In this document: one piece after another, positions 1 to 8,626 of the stretch | How the letters are laid out: the number at the start of each line of letters is the position of its first letter | How positions within the stretch are numbered: position 1 is the stretch's first letter | From: Roseovarius lutimaris | GTDB lineage: Bacteria; Pseudomonadota; Alphaproteobacteria; Rhodobacterales; Rhodobacteraceae | Length of the DNA stretch: 64,000 nucleotides | Reading direction: 5' to 3' | Assembly (NCBI RefSeq): GCF_900115165.1 | Contig: NZ_FOVP01000003.1 | Location: forward strand, 62,001-126,000 | Notes under the pieces: model-generated | The model's database searches: none | The model's input: the letters and a program-made list of their open reading frames with translations, nothing else | What the model was told of the DNA's origin: nothing | Position numbers and translations under genes: made by a program

Positions 1-536
1 CGGTTCTTGAGCAGGACAAACCCGTGATAAAGCGCGCCATAGAAAATATGCTGGCGCATGTCGCCCCAGCTTGCTGGCGGCAGGGCGGTGTCCATATCCG
101 AGTTTTCCAGCGCCGCGCGCATCTGTTGCACGCTCATTTCCATCAGCTTTGAGTTGCCATTGGTGCCATCGCGCTCATAAGTCACCCAATAGGGCCGCAT
201 ATAGCCCTCTTCAAAGACATGCACCGTCAGACCCGCAACGCGCGCGATCTCGACGGCCTGTGCGTGAATGGGGCGGGTGTCGCCGTAAAGCACGATATCG
301 GTGATCTTCTTGTCGCTCAGGATCCGGCGAAAGGTGTCGGGCCAGTCGTCGGCGCTGCCGGTATAGGGGATATAGGTATTGCGGTCGCGCCAGAAGGCCT
401 GATCGCCGGCGTTGAAGCCCACGCGCCAGACCTGCGCATTGGCCCGGTGCAGCATCTGCCCGAGTCGTCGAAAAAATGGCCCGTGCGGCCCCTGAAGAAA
501 CAGGAACGCGCGGTTCTGACCGGTCAGACCTGTCAT
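1..536 (-). CDS. kpsS: Capsular polysaccharide export protein, KpsS-like, 5' part
   Basis: Reading the minus strand from ATG at 536 gives an open frame of 178 codons that runs off the left edge, so only the N-terminal part is present. The translation begins MTGLTGQNRAFLFLQGPHGP and contains FFRRLGQML, LYGDTRPIHAQA and FEEGYMRPYWVTYE, which I recognise as the N-terminal blocks of the KpsS / Capsule_synth family. These proteins act in the cytoplasm in capsule polysaccharide initiation and export, adding the Kdo linker. No other capsule gene is visible here; the rest would lie to the left. The gene is transcribed away from riboflavin synthase, with about 140 bp between them. Family is clear, exact substrate is not. 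Confidence 0.85.
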   Translation of the reverse strand, partial: MTGLTGQNRAFLFLQGPHGPFFRRLGQMLHRANAQVWRVGFNAGDQAFWRDRNTYIPYTGSADDWPDTFRRILSDKKITDIVLYGDTRPIHAQAVEIARVAGLTVHVFEEGYMRPYWVTYERDGTNGNSKLMEMSVQQMRAALENSDMDTALPPASWGDMRQHIFYGALYHGFVLLKN

Positions 537-678
537 GGCCCTTGCTGTCCTTTCCAACTCACTATGCCCCTCATAGCGGAGCAATCTGGCAAAAATAAGC
601 CCCCGGATGCGCCGCTTGCTTGCCATGGCCGTGCGCCACCGCTAGGTCGAAAGAATGAGACTAGGGGAGACAGGTTAA

Positions 679-1266
679 ATGTTTACTGGCATCGTTACGG
701 ATGTGGGCCGCATCCGGCAGGTTGAACAACGCGGCGACCTGCGCGCGCGCATCGCCACCGGCTATGACACGGCCCATGTCGATATCGGGGCCTCGATTGC
801 CTGTGACGGGGTGTGCCTGACGGTGGTGGCGCTTGGCCCCGATTGGTTTGACGTGGATATCTCGGCCGAGACGGTCTCAAAGACCAACCTTTCGGCATGG
901 GCCGAGGGGCGGCGCGTCAACCTTGAACGTGCGCTTAAGGTCGGGGACGAACTTGGCGGTCATATCGTGTCGGGCCATGTCGATGGTCTTGCCGAGGTGG
1001 TGGGCCAGCGCGACGAGGGCGACAGCACCCGCGTGACCCTGCGCGCGCCCAAAGACCTGGCGCGGTTCATCGCCTCCAAGGGATCGGTCGCGCTCAACGG
1101 GACATCGCTGACGGTGAACGAGGTTTCGGGCTGTGAGTTCGGCATCAACTTCATCCCCCACACCAAAGAGGTGACCACATGGGGCGATGTGGCGCCCGGG
1201 GATATGGTCAACCTCGAAATCGACACGCTGGCGCGCTATGTGGCGCGGCTGGCTGAGGCGGGGTAA
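679..1266 (+). CDS. ribE: Riboflavin synthase, alpha chain
   Basis: 195 aa, the normal length for this enzyme. It converts two 6,7-dimethyl-8-ribityllumazine molecules to riboflavin and a pyrimidinedione. The N-terminus MFTGIVTDVGRI is the family signature, and the two homologous lumazine-binding halves are visible (residues ~1-95, and ~96-190 starting at GGHIVSGHVDG; the second copy contains GSVALNGTSLTVNEV). ATG at 679 follows a GGGGAGACAGG purine stretch. It stands alone on the plus strand and converges with the DUF3726 gene only 4 bp downstream. No FMN riboswitch was recognised in the short upstream gap. Confidence 0.95.
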   Translation: MFTGIVTDVGRIRQVEQRGDLRARIATGYDTAHVDIGASIACDGVCLTVVALGPDWFDVDISAETVSKTNLSAWAEGRRVNLERALKVGDELGGHIVSGHVDGLAEVVGQRDEGDSTRVTLRAPKDLARFIASKGSVALNGTSLTVNEVSGCEFGINFIPHTKEVTTWGDVAPGDMVNLEIDTLARYVARLAEAG

Positions 1267-1270
1267 CCGT

Positions 1271-1921
1271 CTAGTCGTTATCGCTTAGCCCCGCACCGAC
1301 GCCGGACAGGCGGCTTTGGGCCGTGTCGGGCGCATAGGTGCGATGGGCGAACTCTGTCAGGACTTGCGCGATCTCGGGCGCGATGTCGCCACGGGTCTGA
1401 TGATCAAGGGGCGCGCCGCCGGTGTTGCGGGCTGCGGTGATGCGCACTGCTGTGGTGCGGTCGCGCTCAAGCGCATCGGGCTTGCCCATGGTGACCCGCG
1501 TTTCTGTGCCAAAGGTCACCGAGACGCCCGGCCAGTCGATGCAGAACGCGGTGTCGCTGTTTTGCGCCGCCGCCGCCACATAGGGCAGCAACAAAACCGG
1601 AAAGGATGTCTCGCCAAGCTCAAGCGCCTTGCCTTCCGCGATGTCTTTGGCCTGATCGCAAATCGCCGCGCCGCTGATCAGCGGGCAAAGCACCCCGCCG
1701 CTGGCCGCCCATGTGCCGGTTTCTTCCAGCGGGCAGAGCGTTGCATAGTCCGCGCCGTCATTCTGGCGCAGCAATCCCGCCAGGGCCTCGGCCCCCGGCA
1801 AGCCCGCCGCACAGAGCCAGCGTGTGGCCTTGCCGGCCTCTTCCGCTAGGCCCCAGCTTAGCCCCGCACCGCGCGCCGCCTTGCGCGACAGCCCCTCGAT
1901 TTCGTTCAGGGACCAGGTCAT
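1271..1921 (-). CDS. DUF3726 domain protein
   Basis: 216 aa. The N-terminus MTWSLNEIEGLSRKAARGAG and the following WGLAEEAGKATRWLCAAGLPG match the pattern I know as DUF3726, a family of unknown function from Rhodobacterales and rhizobia. There is no signal peptide, membrane segment or catalytic motif. It is the last gene of the minus-strand operon that starts with the aldehyde dehydrogenase, and its ATG overlaps the stop of the preceding gene (ATGA), so the two are probably translationally coupled. Intact, unlike three genes upstream in the same operon. Role unknown. Confidence 0.8.
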   Translation of the reverse strand: MTWSLNEIEGLSRKAARGAGLSWGLAEEAGKATRWLCAAGLPGAEALAGLLRQNDGADYATLCPLEETGTWAASGGVLCPLISGAAICDQAKDIAEGKALELGETSFPVLLLPYVAAAAQNSDTAFCIDWPGVSVTFGTETRVTMGKPDALERDRTTAVRITAARNTGGAPLDHQTRGDIAPEIAQVLTEFAHRTYAPDTAQSRLSGVGAGLSDND

Positions 1922-2439
1922 GCGTGGCCCTCGAGGTAAGGATAGGTCCAGTCATCGGCATTGCCCGTCGCCAGCTCATCGGGGAAAGGGGCGTGCTGAA
2001 ACATGTTGATGCGCAACCACCGATCCGAGCGTGGATCGAAATGACAGGCCCCGAAGAACGACAGCTTGGCGCGCAGCATGTCGATAGGCAGAACGCTGGC
2101 GGCAATCGTGTTGTCGCGGATTTCGGCGTAGGGCAGGCGCGCGGCGATCTGGGCGCGGCGCACCACGTGGCGATGCTCGGGATGCCGGAGCAGGAAACCG
2201 GCCACCGGCCCATCGGGAAAGCCGGTCAGATCTGCGTACATCCGCGCGGCGTCGCGGCCCGGACAAAGCGGCTGCTCGTAAGGTTCAATCGGCTCTGCGT
2301 AGCGCTCGCCCAGGCGCGGTTCAAGCTTTGCTTCAGAGGTGTACCAGACCCGCGCGGTGGCGTCCCGCTCGGCCCAGTCGATCTCAAGCGCCCAGCCATA
2401 GATATCCTGCGTCAGCGCGCGCAGATCCCTGACCTGCAT
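1918..2439 (-). CDS. Conserved cytoplasmic protein of unknown function (173 aa)
   Basis: I do not recognise this family. The product begins MQVRDLRALTQDIYGWALEI and is hydrophilic, without signal peptide or membrane segments. It is rich in Trp, Tyr and Arg, with a run of aromatic and charged residues near the end (WLRINMF, DDWTYPYLEG). Its start lies 16 bp after the restored stop of the frameshifted gene upstream and its stop overlaps the ATG of the DUF3726 gene. The tight packing suggests a conserved functional unit of three proteins working with the dipeptidase and aldehyde dehydrogenase. Coding status is well supported by packing and composition; function is open. Confidence 0.75.
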   Translation of the reverse strand: MQVRDLRALTQDIYGWALEIDWAERDATARVWYTSEAKLEPRLGERYAEPIEPYEQPLCPGRDAARMYADLTGFPDGPVAGFLLRHPEHRHVVRRAQIAARLPYAEIRDNTIAASVLPIDMLRAKLSFFGACHFDPRSDRWLRINMFQHAPFPDELATGNADDWTYPYLEGHA

Positions 2440-2454
2440 CGCCCCGTCTATCCG

Positions 2455-3608
2455 CTAGGTGGCCTCCTCGTCGGCGGCCATGCAACAGCTCAGCCGATCC
2501 ACCAGATCGCCGTAGGGTTCCATCAACAGCGAGGCCAAAAGCTCCTGCCCCTCGACGCTTAACGCGGTTTCCCCCAGAGCCAGAGGCGGTTCCAGGGCAG
2601 GTTGCCGGTCAGGTCGGCGCTTTGCAGATATTCGGCAAGCCGATCCATATCGGCGCAGAGGTCTTGCAGTTTTGCAATCTGTATCGGGTGTTCGGACTGC
2701 CAGCCGGTGGCGTGCAGGCGCGCGCGGGCGGCGAAATCGCGAAAGCTCTGCGCGGCCTCGGGGCGCGCACCGGGCAGGGCGTGAATGCGCGCCAGGGCCT
2801 CTTCGCGCGCCGCGATCCAGTTGTTGAGCAAGGCCGGATGGTTCAAAAGGAAGGGCGCCATGCCAAGCCCGGTTGAATTGCCGATACCAAAGCGCCGACG
2901 CAGGTTCGGCGCCAGCGGCACGGCGGTTTCGGGCGCGCGCAGGGCGGCCAAATGCTCGACCAGATCCATCACAAAGGCGCGGGTCAGAAAGGCCGGCAGC
3001 ATCTCGATCTGAAAGGGGGCCTGAAATTCATCCCTATGGGCGGTCTTTTCGCGATCTGCCGCGCCGAATTTGCCAGAGCCATAAACCGCCGTCGTGCGCA
3101 TCAGATAGCCGACATCGTCAATGCGGGCCTGATCGGGCTGTTGCCCGCGCGCAAGGCAATCGACCACATAATCCCAGAGCCGGACCGAGCGGTTGGCGCG
3201 GCTTAGCGACAGTTCCTGCTCGCTGACGCGCCCGGCCTCCTGGCGGGGCACGTTTTGCGACAGACGATCAAGATCGGCGGGGGTGGGAATGCCGTCAAAC
3301 AGGGTGAATGTGGCATCCCATTCGGTTGCAATTACCCGATCCGAGCGTTTCTCGGGCGGCAGGTCATTGGCAAAGGCGATCAGGGAATAGGCGCGTTCGG
3401 GCCCTTGCGCGGTATAGACGGCATGGCCAACACCGCGCGCGTCGATCTGAAAATGCGGGCGCGAGAAGGTCCAGCTCTCAGCCTTGAGACGGCGCAGCAG
3501 GATGCGCATGAACGACAAGCGCGATTGATGGAACGAGCCGAGGCGGGAAAGGCGCATGACCAGATTTGGGTCACGCGGGGGAACGGTGGTCGGGGGCGTC
3601 GCCTGCAT
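2455..3608 (-). pseudogene. Conserved protein of unknown family, broken by a -1 frameshift near its 3' end
   Basis: Read from ATG at 3608 (SD GGAGG, spacing 6) this encodes MQATPPTTVPPRDPNLVMRL and runs intact to LWLWGKPR followed by TAA at 2559. Adding one G to the GGGGG run at about 2569-2573 joins it to a second frame that continues LWLWGETALSVEGQELLASL to TAG at 2455. This gives 384 aa and leaves a normal 16 bp gap to the next gene. I do not recognise the family; the protein is soluble, rich in Arg and Trp, with FRRRFGIGNSTGLGM-like core wording (residues ~255-275). It follows the dipeptidase in the operon. Either a true lesion or a homopolymer sequencing error; the 3' frame agrees too well with gene spacing to be chance. 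Confidence 0.72.
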
Positions 3609-3657
3609 TGTCATCCTCCGGGTAACGCCTTTGATATAGCGCGGGATTGGGGTTTGT

Positions 3658-4642
3658 TCAGGCGGTTTCTGGCCCGAAGTTTTCATCATAAAACCGCAGC
3701 CAGTTGTCGCCCATGATGCCTGCGACTTCGGTTTCGGAAAAGCCGATTTTGCGCAGGCCGGTCGCGATATTGCCGAAGTCGCGGTTGTCGCGGAACCACG
3801 CGGGCTGCGGCGGAAAGCCGGGGGCAGAGGCCGAGCCTTCGCCATAGTCGATTTCCTTGGTCCAGCGCCCGGCTGCGCATCCATTCGACCACGCTATCGG
3901 GTTGATCTTGGCAGAGGTCGCTGCCGATGCCGAAATGATCGACGCCATAGGTTTCCGCGGCGCGCGCGATCATCTCGCAAAAGCTGTCGACGGTACAATC
4001 GGATTTGTCCTTGAGGTGATGGGGATACATCGAAAATCCCATCATTCCGCCGTTTTGCGTCACCGCGCGGATCACATCATCGCGCTTGTTGCGCAGGGCC
4101 GGCTGCCAGCTATGCAGATTGGCATGGGTGATGGTAATCGGCCGGGTCGAGATATCGGCGGCCTCGATGGTCGAGCGGTCGGCGGAATGGCTCATGTCGA
4201 CCACAAGCCCGACGCGGTTCATCTCTTTGATCACCTGACGGCCCATGCGGGTGATGCCGGGATCCTCGGCCTCGTAACACCCGGTCGCCAAGAGCGACTG
4301 GTTGTTATAGCTCAGCTGCATGAAGCGCGCGCCAAGCCGGTGCAGGACCTCGACCAGACCGATATCATCCTCGATCGGGCTCGGGTTCTGAAAGCCAAAG
4401 AAAATCGCGGTACGCCCGGTGTCCTTGGCGCGGCGCACATCGTCGCCGGTAAAGCCCTGAAAGATCAGCTCGGGAAAGCGCTCGAACCAGCGGTTCCAGG
4501 CCTCGACGTTAAGCACGGTTTCGCGAAAGTTCTCGTGATAGGCGATGGTGACATGCACCGCGTCCACGCCGCCCGCGCGCATCTCGCGGAACACCTTTTC
4601 CGACCAGTTGGCATATTGCAGCCCGTCGATCAGCACGCTCAT
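3658..4642 (-). pseudogene. Membrane dipeptidase (renal dipeptidase / PF01244 family), broken by a +1 frameshift
   Basis: Begins MSVLIDGLQYANWSEKVFRE at 4642 (ATGA overlap with the ALDH stop) and shows family blocks RFMQLSYNNQS, VDMSHSADRS, ITHANLHSWQPALRNK and FGIGSDLCQDQPDSVVEWMR. After WMR the frame is lost; one extra base in the CCGGGC stretch near 3868-3873 moves it to a frame continuing GRWTKEIDYGEGSASAPGFP, then WFRDNRDFGNIATGL and IMGDNWLRFYDENFG, the normal family C-terminus, ending at 3658. Restored length is about 327 aa. The N-terminal metal-binding HxD of classical dipeptidases is replaced by GLQYAN, as in an atypical subfamily I associate with amino-acid catabolic clusters. As read, the product would be truncated and probably inactive. 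Confidence 0.85.
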
Positions 4643-6021
4643 TCCGGCACCCCTGCAGCGATATAGGCGGTCTTGACGGTGGTATAGAATTCCGCCGCCG
4701 CGCGGCCCTGTTCGCGCGGCCCATAAGAGCTGTCGCCGCGCCCGCCGAAGGGCACATGATAATCGGTGCCCGCCGTCGGCAGGTTGACGGTGACAACCCC
4801 GGTGCGCGCGTTGCGCCGGAAATGCGTGGCGCGCGCAAGGCTTTGCGTGACGATGCCAGAGGTCAGGCCGAAATTTGTGTCGTTGACGACGGCGAGCGCC
4901 TCGTCATAGCCATCGACCTTGATCACCGAGGTGAGCGGCGCGAACATTTCCTCGCGGGTAACGCGCGCACCGCCACAGGCAAGCTCGGCGCCCTCGGATT
5001 TGCCAAGATCGACATAGGCGAGGTTTTCATTGAGCTGGGTTTCACTGACCACCGGGCCAAGCTGTGTATCGGCCTCGAACGCGTGGCCAACCTTCATCGC
5101 CTCGGCCCCCGCGACAAGCTTTTCGACAAAGGCGTCGTGAATGCCCGCATGCACCACAAGGCGCGAGGAGGCGGTGCATTTCTGCCCCGTGCCGCCAAAG
5201 GCGCCGCCAAGCGCAAGGCTGACGGCGAGATCAAGATCGGCGTCCTCCATCACCGCAAGGGCGTTCTTGCTGCCCATTTCCATTTGCACCTTGGTGAGGT
5301 TCTGGATCGCGGCACTGGCGATGCCCTTGCCCACCGGCACAGAGCCTGTGAAGGAAATCGCGTTCACTTTCGGGCTTTCGACCAGACGCTGGCCGATGCT
5401 TCCGCCCGCTCCCATGACAAGGTTAAAGAGGCCCTTGGGAATATCCTGGCGCGAGATGATTTCGGTCAGCGCATAGGCAGAGGCCGGCGTCATATTCGCG
5501 GGCTTCCAGATCACAGCATTGCCATAGCAAAGCGCCGGGGCGATCTTCCAACTGGCGGTGGCGGTGGGAAAGTTCCACGGGCTGATCACGGCGACGGTGC
5601 CGATCGGCTCGCGGCGCACATCGACCTCGACGCCGGGGCGTACGGAATCGGCGTTTTCGCCAAGCTGGCGCAGGCATTCGGCGGCGTAATAGGTAAAGAA
5701 CTGACCGGCGCGAAACACCTCGCCCTTGCCCTCTGCCAGCGGCTTGCCCTCTTCGCGGCTCAGCAGGCGGCCAAGTTCTTCGGCGCGGGCCATCATCTCG
5801 GTGCCGATCGACATCAACACCGCCTGCTTGCGCTCGATCCCGTAGGCGGCCCATTCGGTCTGGGCGGCGCGGGCGGCGTCAAGCGCGCGCTCAAGCTGAT
5901 CGGGAGTGGCCTGCGCATAAAGCCCGATCAGATCGCTGATGTCCGACGGGTTGCGGTTTTCGATCTCTGCGTCACCGGCAACCCAGTCCCCTGCGATGTA
6001 ATTGAGATATGTCTTGGCCAT
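4639..6021 (-). CDS. NAD(P)-dependent aldehyde dehydrogenase with an internal gap
   Basis: 460 aa from ATG at 6021, chosen because AAAGGGA lies 8-9 bases upstream; the longer frame to 6060 has no such site. Motifs: ISPWNFP (cofactor binding), EMGSKNA (general-base Glu region), GQKCTASSRL (catalytic Cys), and a C-terminal VPFGGRGDSSYGPREQG. It resembles alpha-ketoglutaric-semialdehyde-type ALDHs. Between LACGGARVT and REEMFAPLTSV about 20-25 residues usually present (the aromatic-rich PALF stretch) are missing without loss of frame. Its stop overlaps the dipeptidase start. It follows a LysR gene and is preceded by two palindromes, probably the operon's control region. The gap probably harms folding, so activity is doubtful. 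Confidence 0.9.
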   Translation of the reverse strand: MAKTYLNYIAGDWVAGDAEIENRNPSDISDLIGLYAQATPDQLERALDAARAAQTEWAAYGIERKQAVLMSIGTEMMARAEELGRLLSREEGKPLAEGKGEVFRAGQFFTYYAAECLRQLGENADSVRPGVEVDVRREPIGTVAVISPWNFPTATASWKIAPALCYGNAVIWKPANMTPASAYALTEIISRQDIPKGLFNLVMGAGGSIGQRLVESPKVNAISFTGSVPVGKGIASAAIQNLTKVQMEMGSKNALAVMEDADLDLAVSLALGGAFGGTGQKCTASSRLVVHAGIHDAFVEKLVAGAEAMKVGHAFEADTQLGPVVSETQLNENLAYVDLGKSEGAELACGGARVTREEMFAPLTSVIKVDGYDEALAVVNDTNFGLTSGIVTQSLARATHFRRNARTGVVTVNLPTAGTDYHVPFGGRGDSSYGPREQGRAAAEFYTTVKTAYIAAGVPE

Positions 6022-6091
6022 GGTTTGATCCCTTTGCTTGCGTCCCGCATAAAGGGACACAGATCAAACTTCAGAACAAACGAGAAATACT

Positions 6092-6121
6092 TGAATTTAA
6101 TTCAGTAAAACTGAATTTCAG
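6092..6121. promoter_or_regulatory. Twin AT-rich palindromes, candidate LysR operator
   Basis: TGAATTTAATTCA (6092-6104) and CTGAATTTCAG (6111-6121) are two perfect palindromes sharing the TGAATT half-site, with centres 18 bp apart. They lie 70-100 bp upstream of the ALDH start and overlap the stop of the LysR gene. LysR proteins typically bind two dyads of this arrangement near the promoter they activate. Confidence 0.55.
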
Positions 6122-6999
6122 GCGCGATTGACCAGAATTTCGGCCTGCCGGATGGTACGGGCCAGCACGCGGGCGGCGGGGGTGAGCATTTTTTCGGGTT
6201 GGGTCACCATCCAGACCTCGCGCCGGGCGGTGCTGTCGATCAGCGGCAAAAACGCCAGATCGGAAAACTCCGTCAGCACGGTCAGTTCCGGCAGGACGGT
6301 CACGCCGACCCCTGCGCGCACCAGGCTCAGGATCGAGGTGGTGTTGCGCACCATCAGGTTTGAGTTGGCCAGAATGGGCGCGAAATCGGCATCGGTGATA
6401 TGCTGGCAGAGGCCATTGGCGATGAAATTCGAACCCGCAAGATTGGCCCAGCCAAGGGTTTTCCAATCGCGCGCCAGCGGGTCATCGGCGCGACAGACAA
6501 GGCCAAAGGCATCGGTAAAGACAAGGTGGCGCTCTAACCCCGGCATCGGCGGCAAGCTTGCCAGACCGATATCGGCGCGCTCTGCGGCCAACTCGCGCTG
6601 AACGCTGGCGGAATCGCTATCGCTCATGTCGATGCGCACACCGGGGTGAGCCGCCATGTAGCGGTGCAGGATCGGTGGCATCACCGCCTGCGCGACCGAG
6701 GGGGTGACCGCAAGGCGCACATGGCCAAGCTCGGCGCGTGACAGCCCTTCGATGGCGGCAATGGTGCGGTCAAAATGCGCCAATTCGCGGCTGGCCTCGA
6801 TCTGAACCAGCTCGCCCAGGGGCGTCAGGCGCGATTTGCGCGCGGTCTCGAACAGCGGTGCGCCGATGTGATCCTCGAATTGTTTGAGCATCATGGAAAC
6901 GGCCGAAGGCGTGCGCCCAAGGGCGGTGGCGGCCTCGGCCAGGCTTCCGTGATCGGCGACGGTGCGAAAACAGCGCAGCATTTCGATCTTGATCGACAA
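6118..6999 (-). CDS. LysR-family transcriptional regulator
   Basis: 293 aa, usual LysR length. The N-terminal winged helix-turn-helix is clear (residues 1-60: MLRCFRTVADHGSLAEAATA, TPSAVSMMLKQFEDHIGAPL, LTPLGE). The effector-binding domain spans ~90-290 with the usual GHVRLAVTPSVAQ entry and VRAGVGVTVLPEL hinge. It sits directly upstream of, and in the same direction as, the ALDH-dipeptidase operon, and its stop overlaps two palindromes in that operon's upstream region. I infer it controls that operon; the inducer is unknown. Intact although its presumed targets are damaged. Confidence 0.93.
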   Translation of the reverse strand: MSIKIEMLRCFRTVADHGSLAEAATALGRTPSAVSMMLKQFEDHIGAPLFETARKSRLTPLGELVQIEASRELAHFDRTIAAIEGLSRAELGHVRLAVTPSVAQAVMPPILHRYMAAHPGVRIDMSDSDSASVQRELAAERADIGLASLPPMPGLERHLVFTDAFGLVCRADDPLARDWKTLGWANLAGSNFIANGLCQHITDADFAPILANSNLMVRNTTSILSLVRAGVGVTVLPELTVLTEFSDLAFLPLIDSTARREVWMVTQPEKMLTPAARVLARTIRQAEILVNRA

Positions 7000-7085
7000 A
7001 TTCAGGCCCTCTGAAGTTTTGCCCGCATAGTTTGCGTGGTCTTGAATAAGAGGAGCGGTGCCCTGCTGTCTAGGGGCGCGCGACG

Positions 7086-7871
7086 CTAGCCCCGGCGCGG
7101 GCGGTCGGGCACCCGGTCTTCGATCTTTTTGAACGCAAGCGCGATGATCCCGGCGATGATCATATAGACCAGCGCCAGCAAAAGCAGCGGCTCGTAAACA
7201 ATGAAGGTGTCAGAGCGCACCCGGCTTGAGACCGAATAAATCTCGATCACGGTGATCGTCGCGACAAGCGGTGTCGCCTTGAGTTGCAGGATGGTTTCCC
7301 CGCCAAGCGTCGGCAGAACGTTGCGAATGGCCTGCGGCAGCCAGATCCGGCGGAATATGGTCCGGCGCGGCATGCCAAAGGCGCGCGCGGCCTCAAGCTG
7401 GCCCTTGTTGACCGAGGCAAAGGCGCCGCGCATCACCTCGCCCTCATAGCCCGCATAGGACAGGGTGAGGGCCAGCACCGCATAGGGCCAGGCCTGTCGC
7501 AGATAGGGCCAAAGCTCAGAGCCGCGAATCCACGGGAATTGCGGAAAAAGCGAGCCAAGTCCGTAGTACAAAAGCCAGATTTGCAGCAAAAGCGGCGTGC
7601 CCCGGATCACCGTGCAGAACGCCTTTGCCGGGGCCGACAGATACCAGGGGCCGATCGCCTGTGCCAATCCGAGCGGCACGGCGAGGGCAAAGCCAAGCAC
7701 GACCGTCACCACCAATATCCAGATCGTGCGCCACAGACCTTCAAGCGCAAGGGGGGCGTATTCCGGTAGCCAGTCCCAGCGAAGCGACAGGGCGCACCAG
7801 AGGATCAGCCCGGCAAAGAGCGCCATCAGAAAGATGCGATGCGGTTGCAGGAAGGCACGCCAGCCGGTCAT
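7086..7871 (-). CDS. Polar amino-acid ABC transporter, inner-membrane permease 2 (HisM/ArtM type)
   Basis: 261 aa from ATG at 7871, which overlaps the previous permease stop as ATGA; the longer frame to 7913 lacks a coupled start. Hydrophobic helices at ~12-30, 45-70, 85-110, 125-150, 215-240. The cytoplasmic EAA loop reads QLEAARAFGMPRRTIFRRIW, the contact site for the ATPase. GTPLLLQIWLLYYGL is typical of HisM/GlnP permeases. Last gene of a four-gene minus-strand transporter operon (ATPase, binding protein, two permeases). The substrate class is polar or basic amino acids by family; the neighbouring dimethylargininase suggests arginine-like compounds. Confidence 0.92.
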   Translation of the reverse strand: MTGWRAFLQPHRIFLMALFAGLILWCALSLRWDWLPEYAPLALEGLWRTIWILVVTVVLGFALAVPLGLAQAIGPWYLSAPAKAFCTVIRGTPLLLQIWLLYYGLGSLFPQFPWIRGSELWPYLRQAWPYAVLALTLSYAGYEGEVMRGAFASVNKGQLEAARAFGMPRRTIFRRIWLPQAIRNVLPTLGGETILQLKATPLVATITVIEIYSVSSRVRSDTFIVYEPLLLLALVYMIIAGIIALAFKKIEDRVPDRPRRG

Positions 7872-8620
7872 TTCGTGCCCCCCTTGAGCGAGGGCTGGCC
7901 GCGCCGCGCCCATTTCTCGATCCGCGCGAAAAGCGCGCCGGAAAATAGGGTCACGATCAGGTAAAGCGCGCCGGCGGCCAAAAAGAAGGTGAAATAGGCG
8001 CGCGTGCTGCCGGCCGCCTGTCGGGTTTCAAGGGTCAGCTCGCTAAAGCCGACAATCGCCAAGAGGGCGGTATCCTTGGTGGCGATCAGCCACAGATTGG
8101 CCAGCCCCGGCGTGGCAAAACTCATCATCGCCGGGATCGTCACCCGCCGCAGCGTCATCAGCGGTGGCATGCCAAAGGCGCGCGCGGCTTCAAGTTGACC
8201 GGGCGGAATCGCCTGAATGGCACCGCGCAAAACCTCAGTCGAATAGGCGCCCTGCACGATGCCAAGCACCCAGATACCGGCGACGACGCCGCTGATTTCA
8301 ACCCGGCCATAGCCCATGGCAAGCGCGGCCTGATTGATCAGGTCGCTGCCCACGTAATAGAGGATCAGGATCAGCACGAGTTCGGGCACGGCGCGGATCA
8401 CGGTGGTGTAAATCGCCAGCAGATCACGCAGGATCGGGCCGCCGTAAAGCTTGCCATAAGCCCCGAACAGCCCGATCAAAAGGCCAAAGCCAAAGGCCCC
8501 GAGGGCGATCTGCAAAGAATTGGCCAGCCCGCGCAACAGATTGCCACCCCAGCCCGGAGGCGAGAGCGACAAAAGCTGGACGGACTGGCTTAGCCCGAGG
8601 GTGTCGAGCAGGCTTTCCAA
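7868..8620 (-). CDS. Polar amino-acid ABC transporter, inner-membrane permease 1 (HisQ/ArtQ type)
   Basis: 250 aa integral membrane protein. NSLQIALGAFGFGLLIGLFG forms the first strong helix (~32-51), followed by RAVPELVLILILYYVG and the EAA loop PGQLEAARAFGMPPLMTLRR (~143-162). It forms a heterodimer with the product of the coupled downstream permease gene. Starts 6 bp after the binding-protein stop. The family imports histidine, arginine, ornithine, octopine and similar compounds; exact substrate not shown by the sequence. Confidence 0.92.
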   Translation of the reverse strand: MESLLDTLGLSQSVQLLSLSPPGWGGNLLRGLANSLQIALGAFGFGLLIGLFGAYGKLYGGPILRDLLAIYTTVIRAVPELVLILILYYVGSDLINQAALAMGYGRVEISGVVAGIWVLGIVQGAYSTEVLRGAIQAIPPGQLEAARAFGMPPLMTLRRVTIPAMMSFATPGLANLWLIATKDTALLAIVGFSELTLETRQAAGSTRAYFTFFLAAGALYLIVTLFSGALFARIEKWARRGQPSLKGGTK

Positions 8621-8626
8621 ACCGGC

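Noticed and set aside
219-725. Plus-strand frames of 168 and 77 codons at the left edge
   Set aside because: The minus strand carries a recognisable KpsS-like protein over the same bases.
6118-6999. LysR gene as a second damaged gene of the decaying operon
   Set aside because: Full length with intact helix-turn-helix and effector domain.
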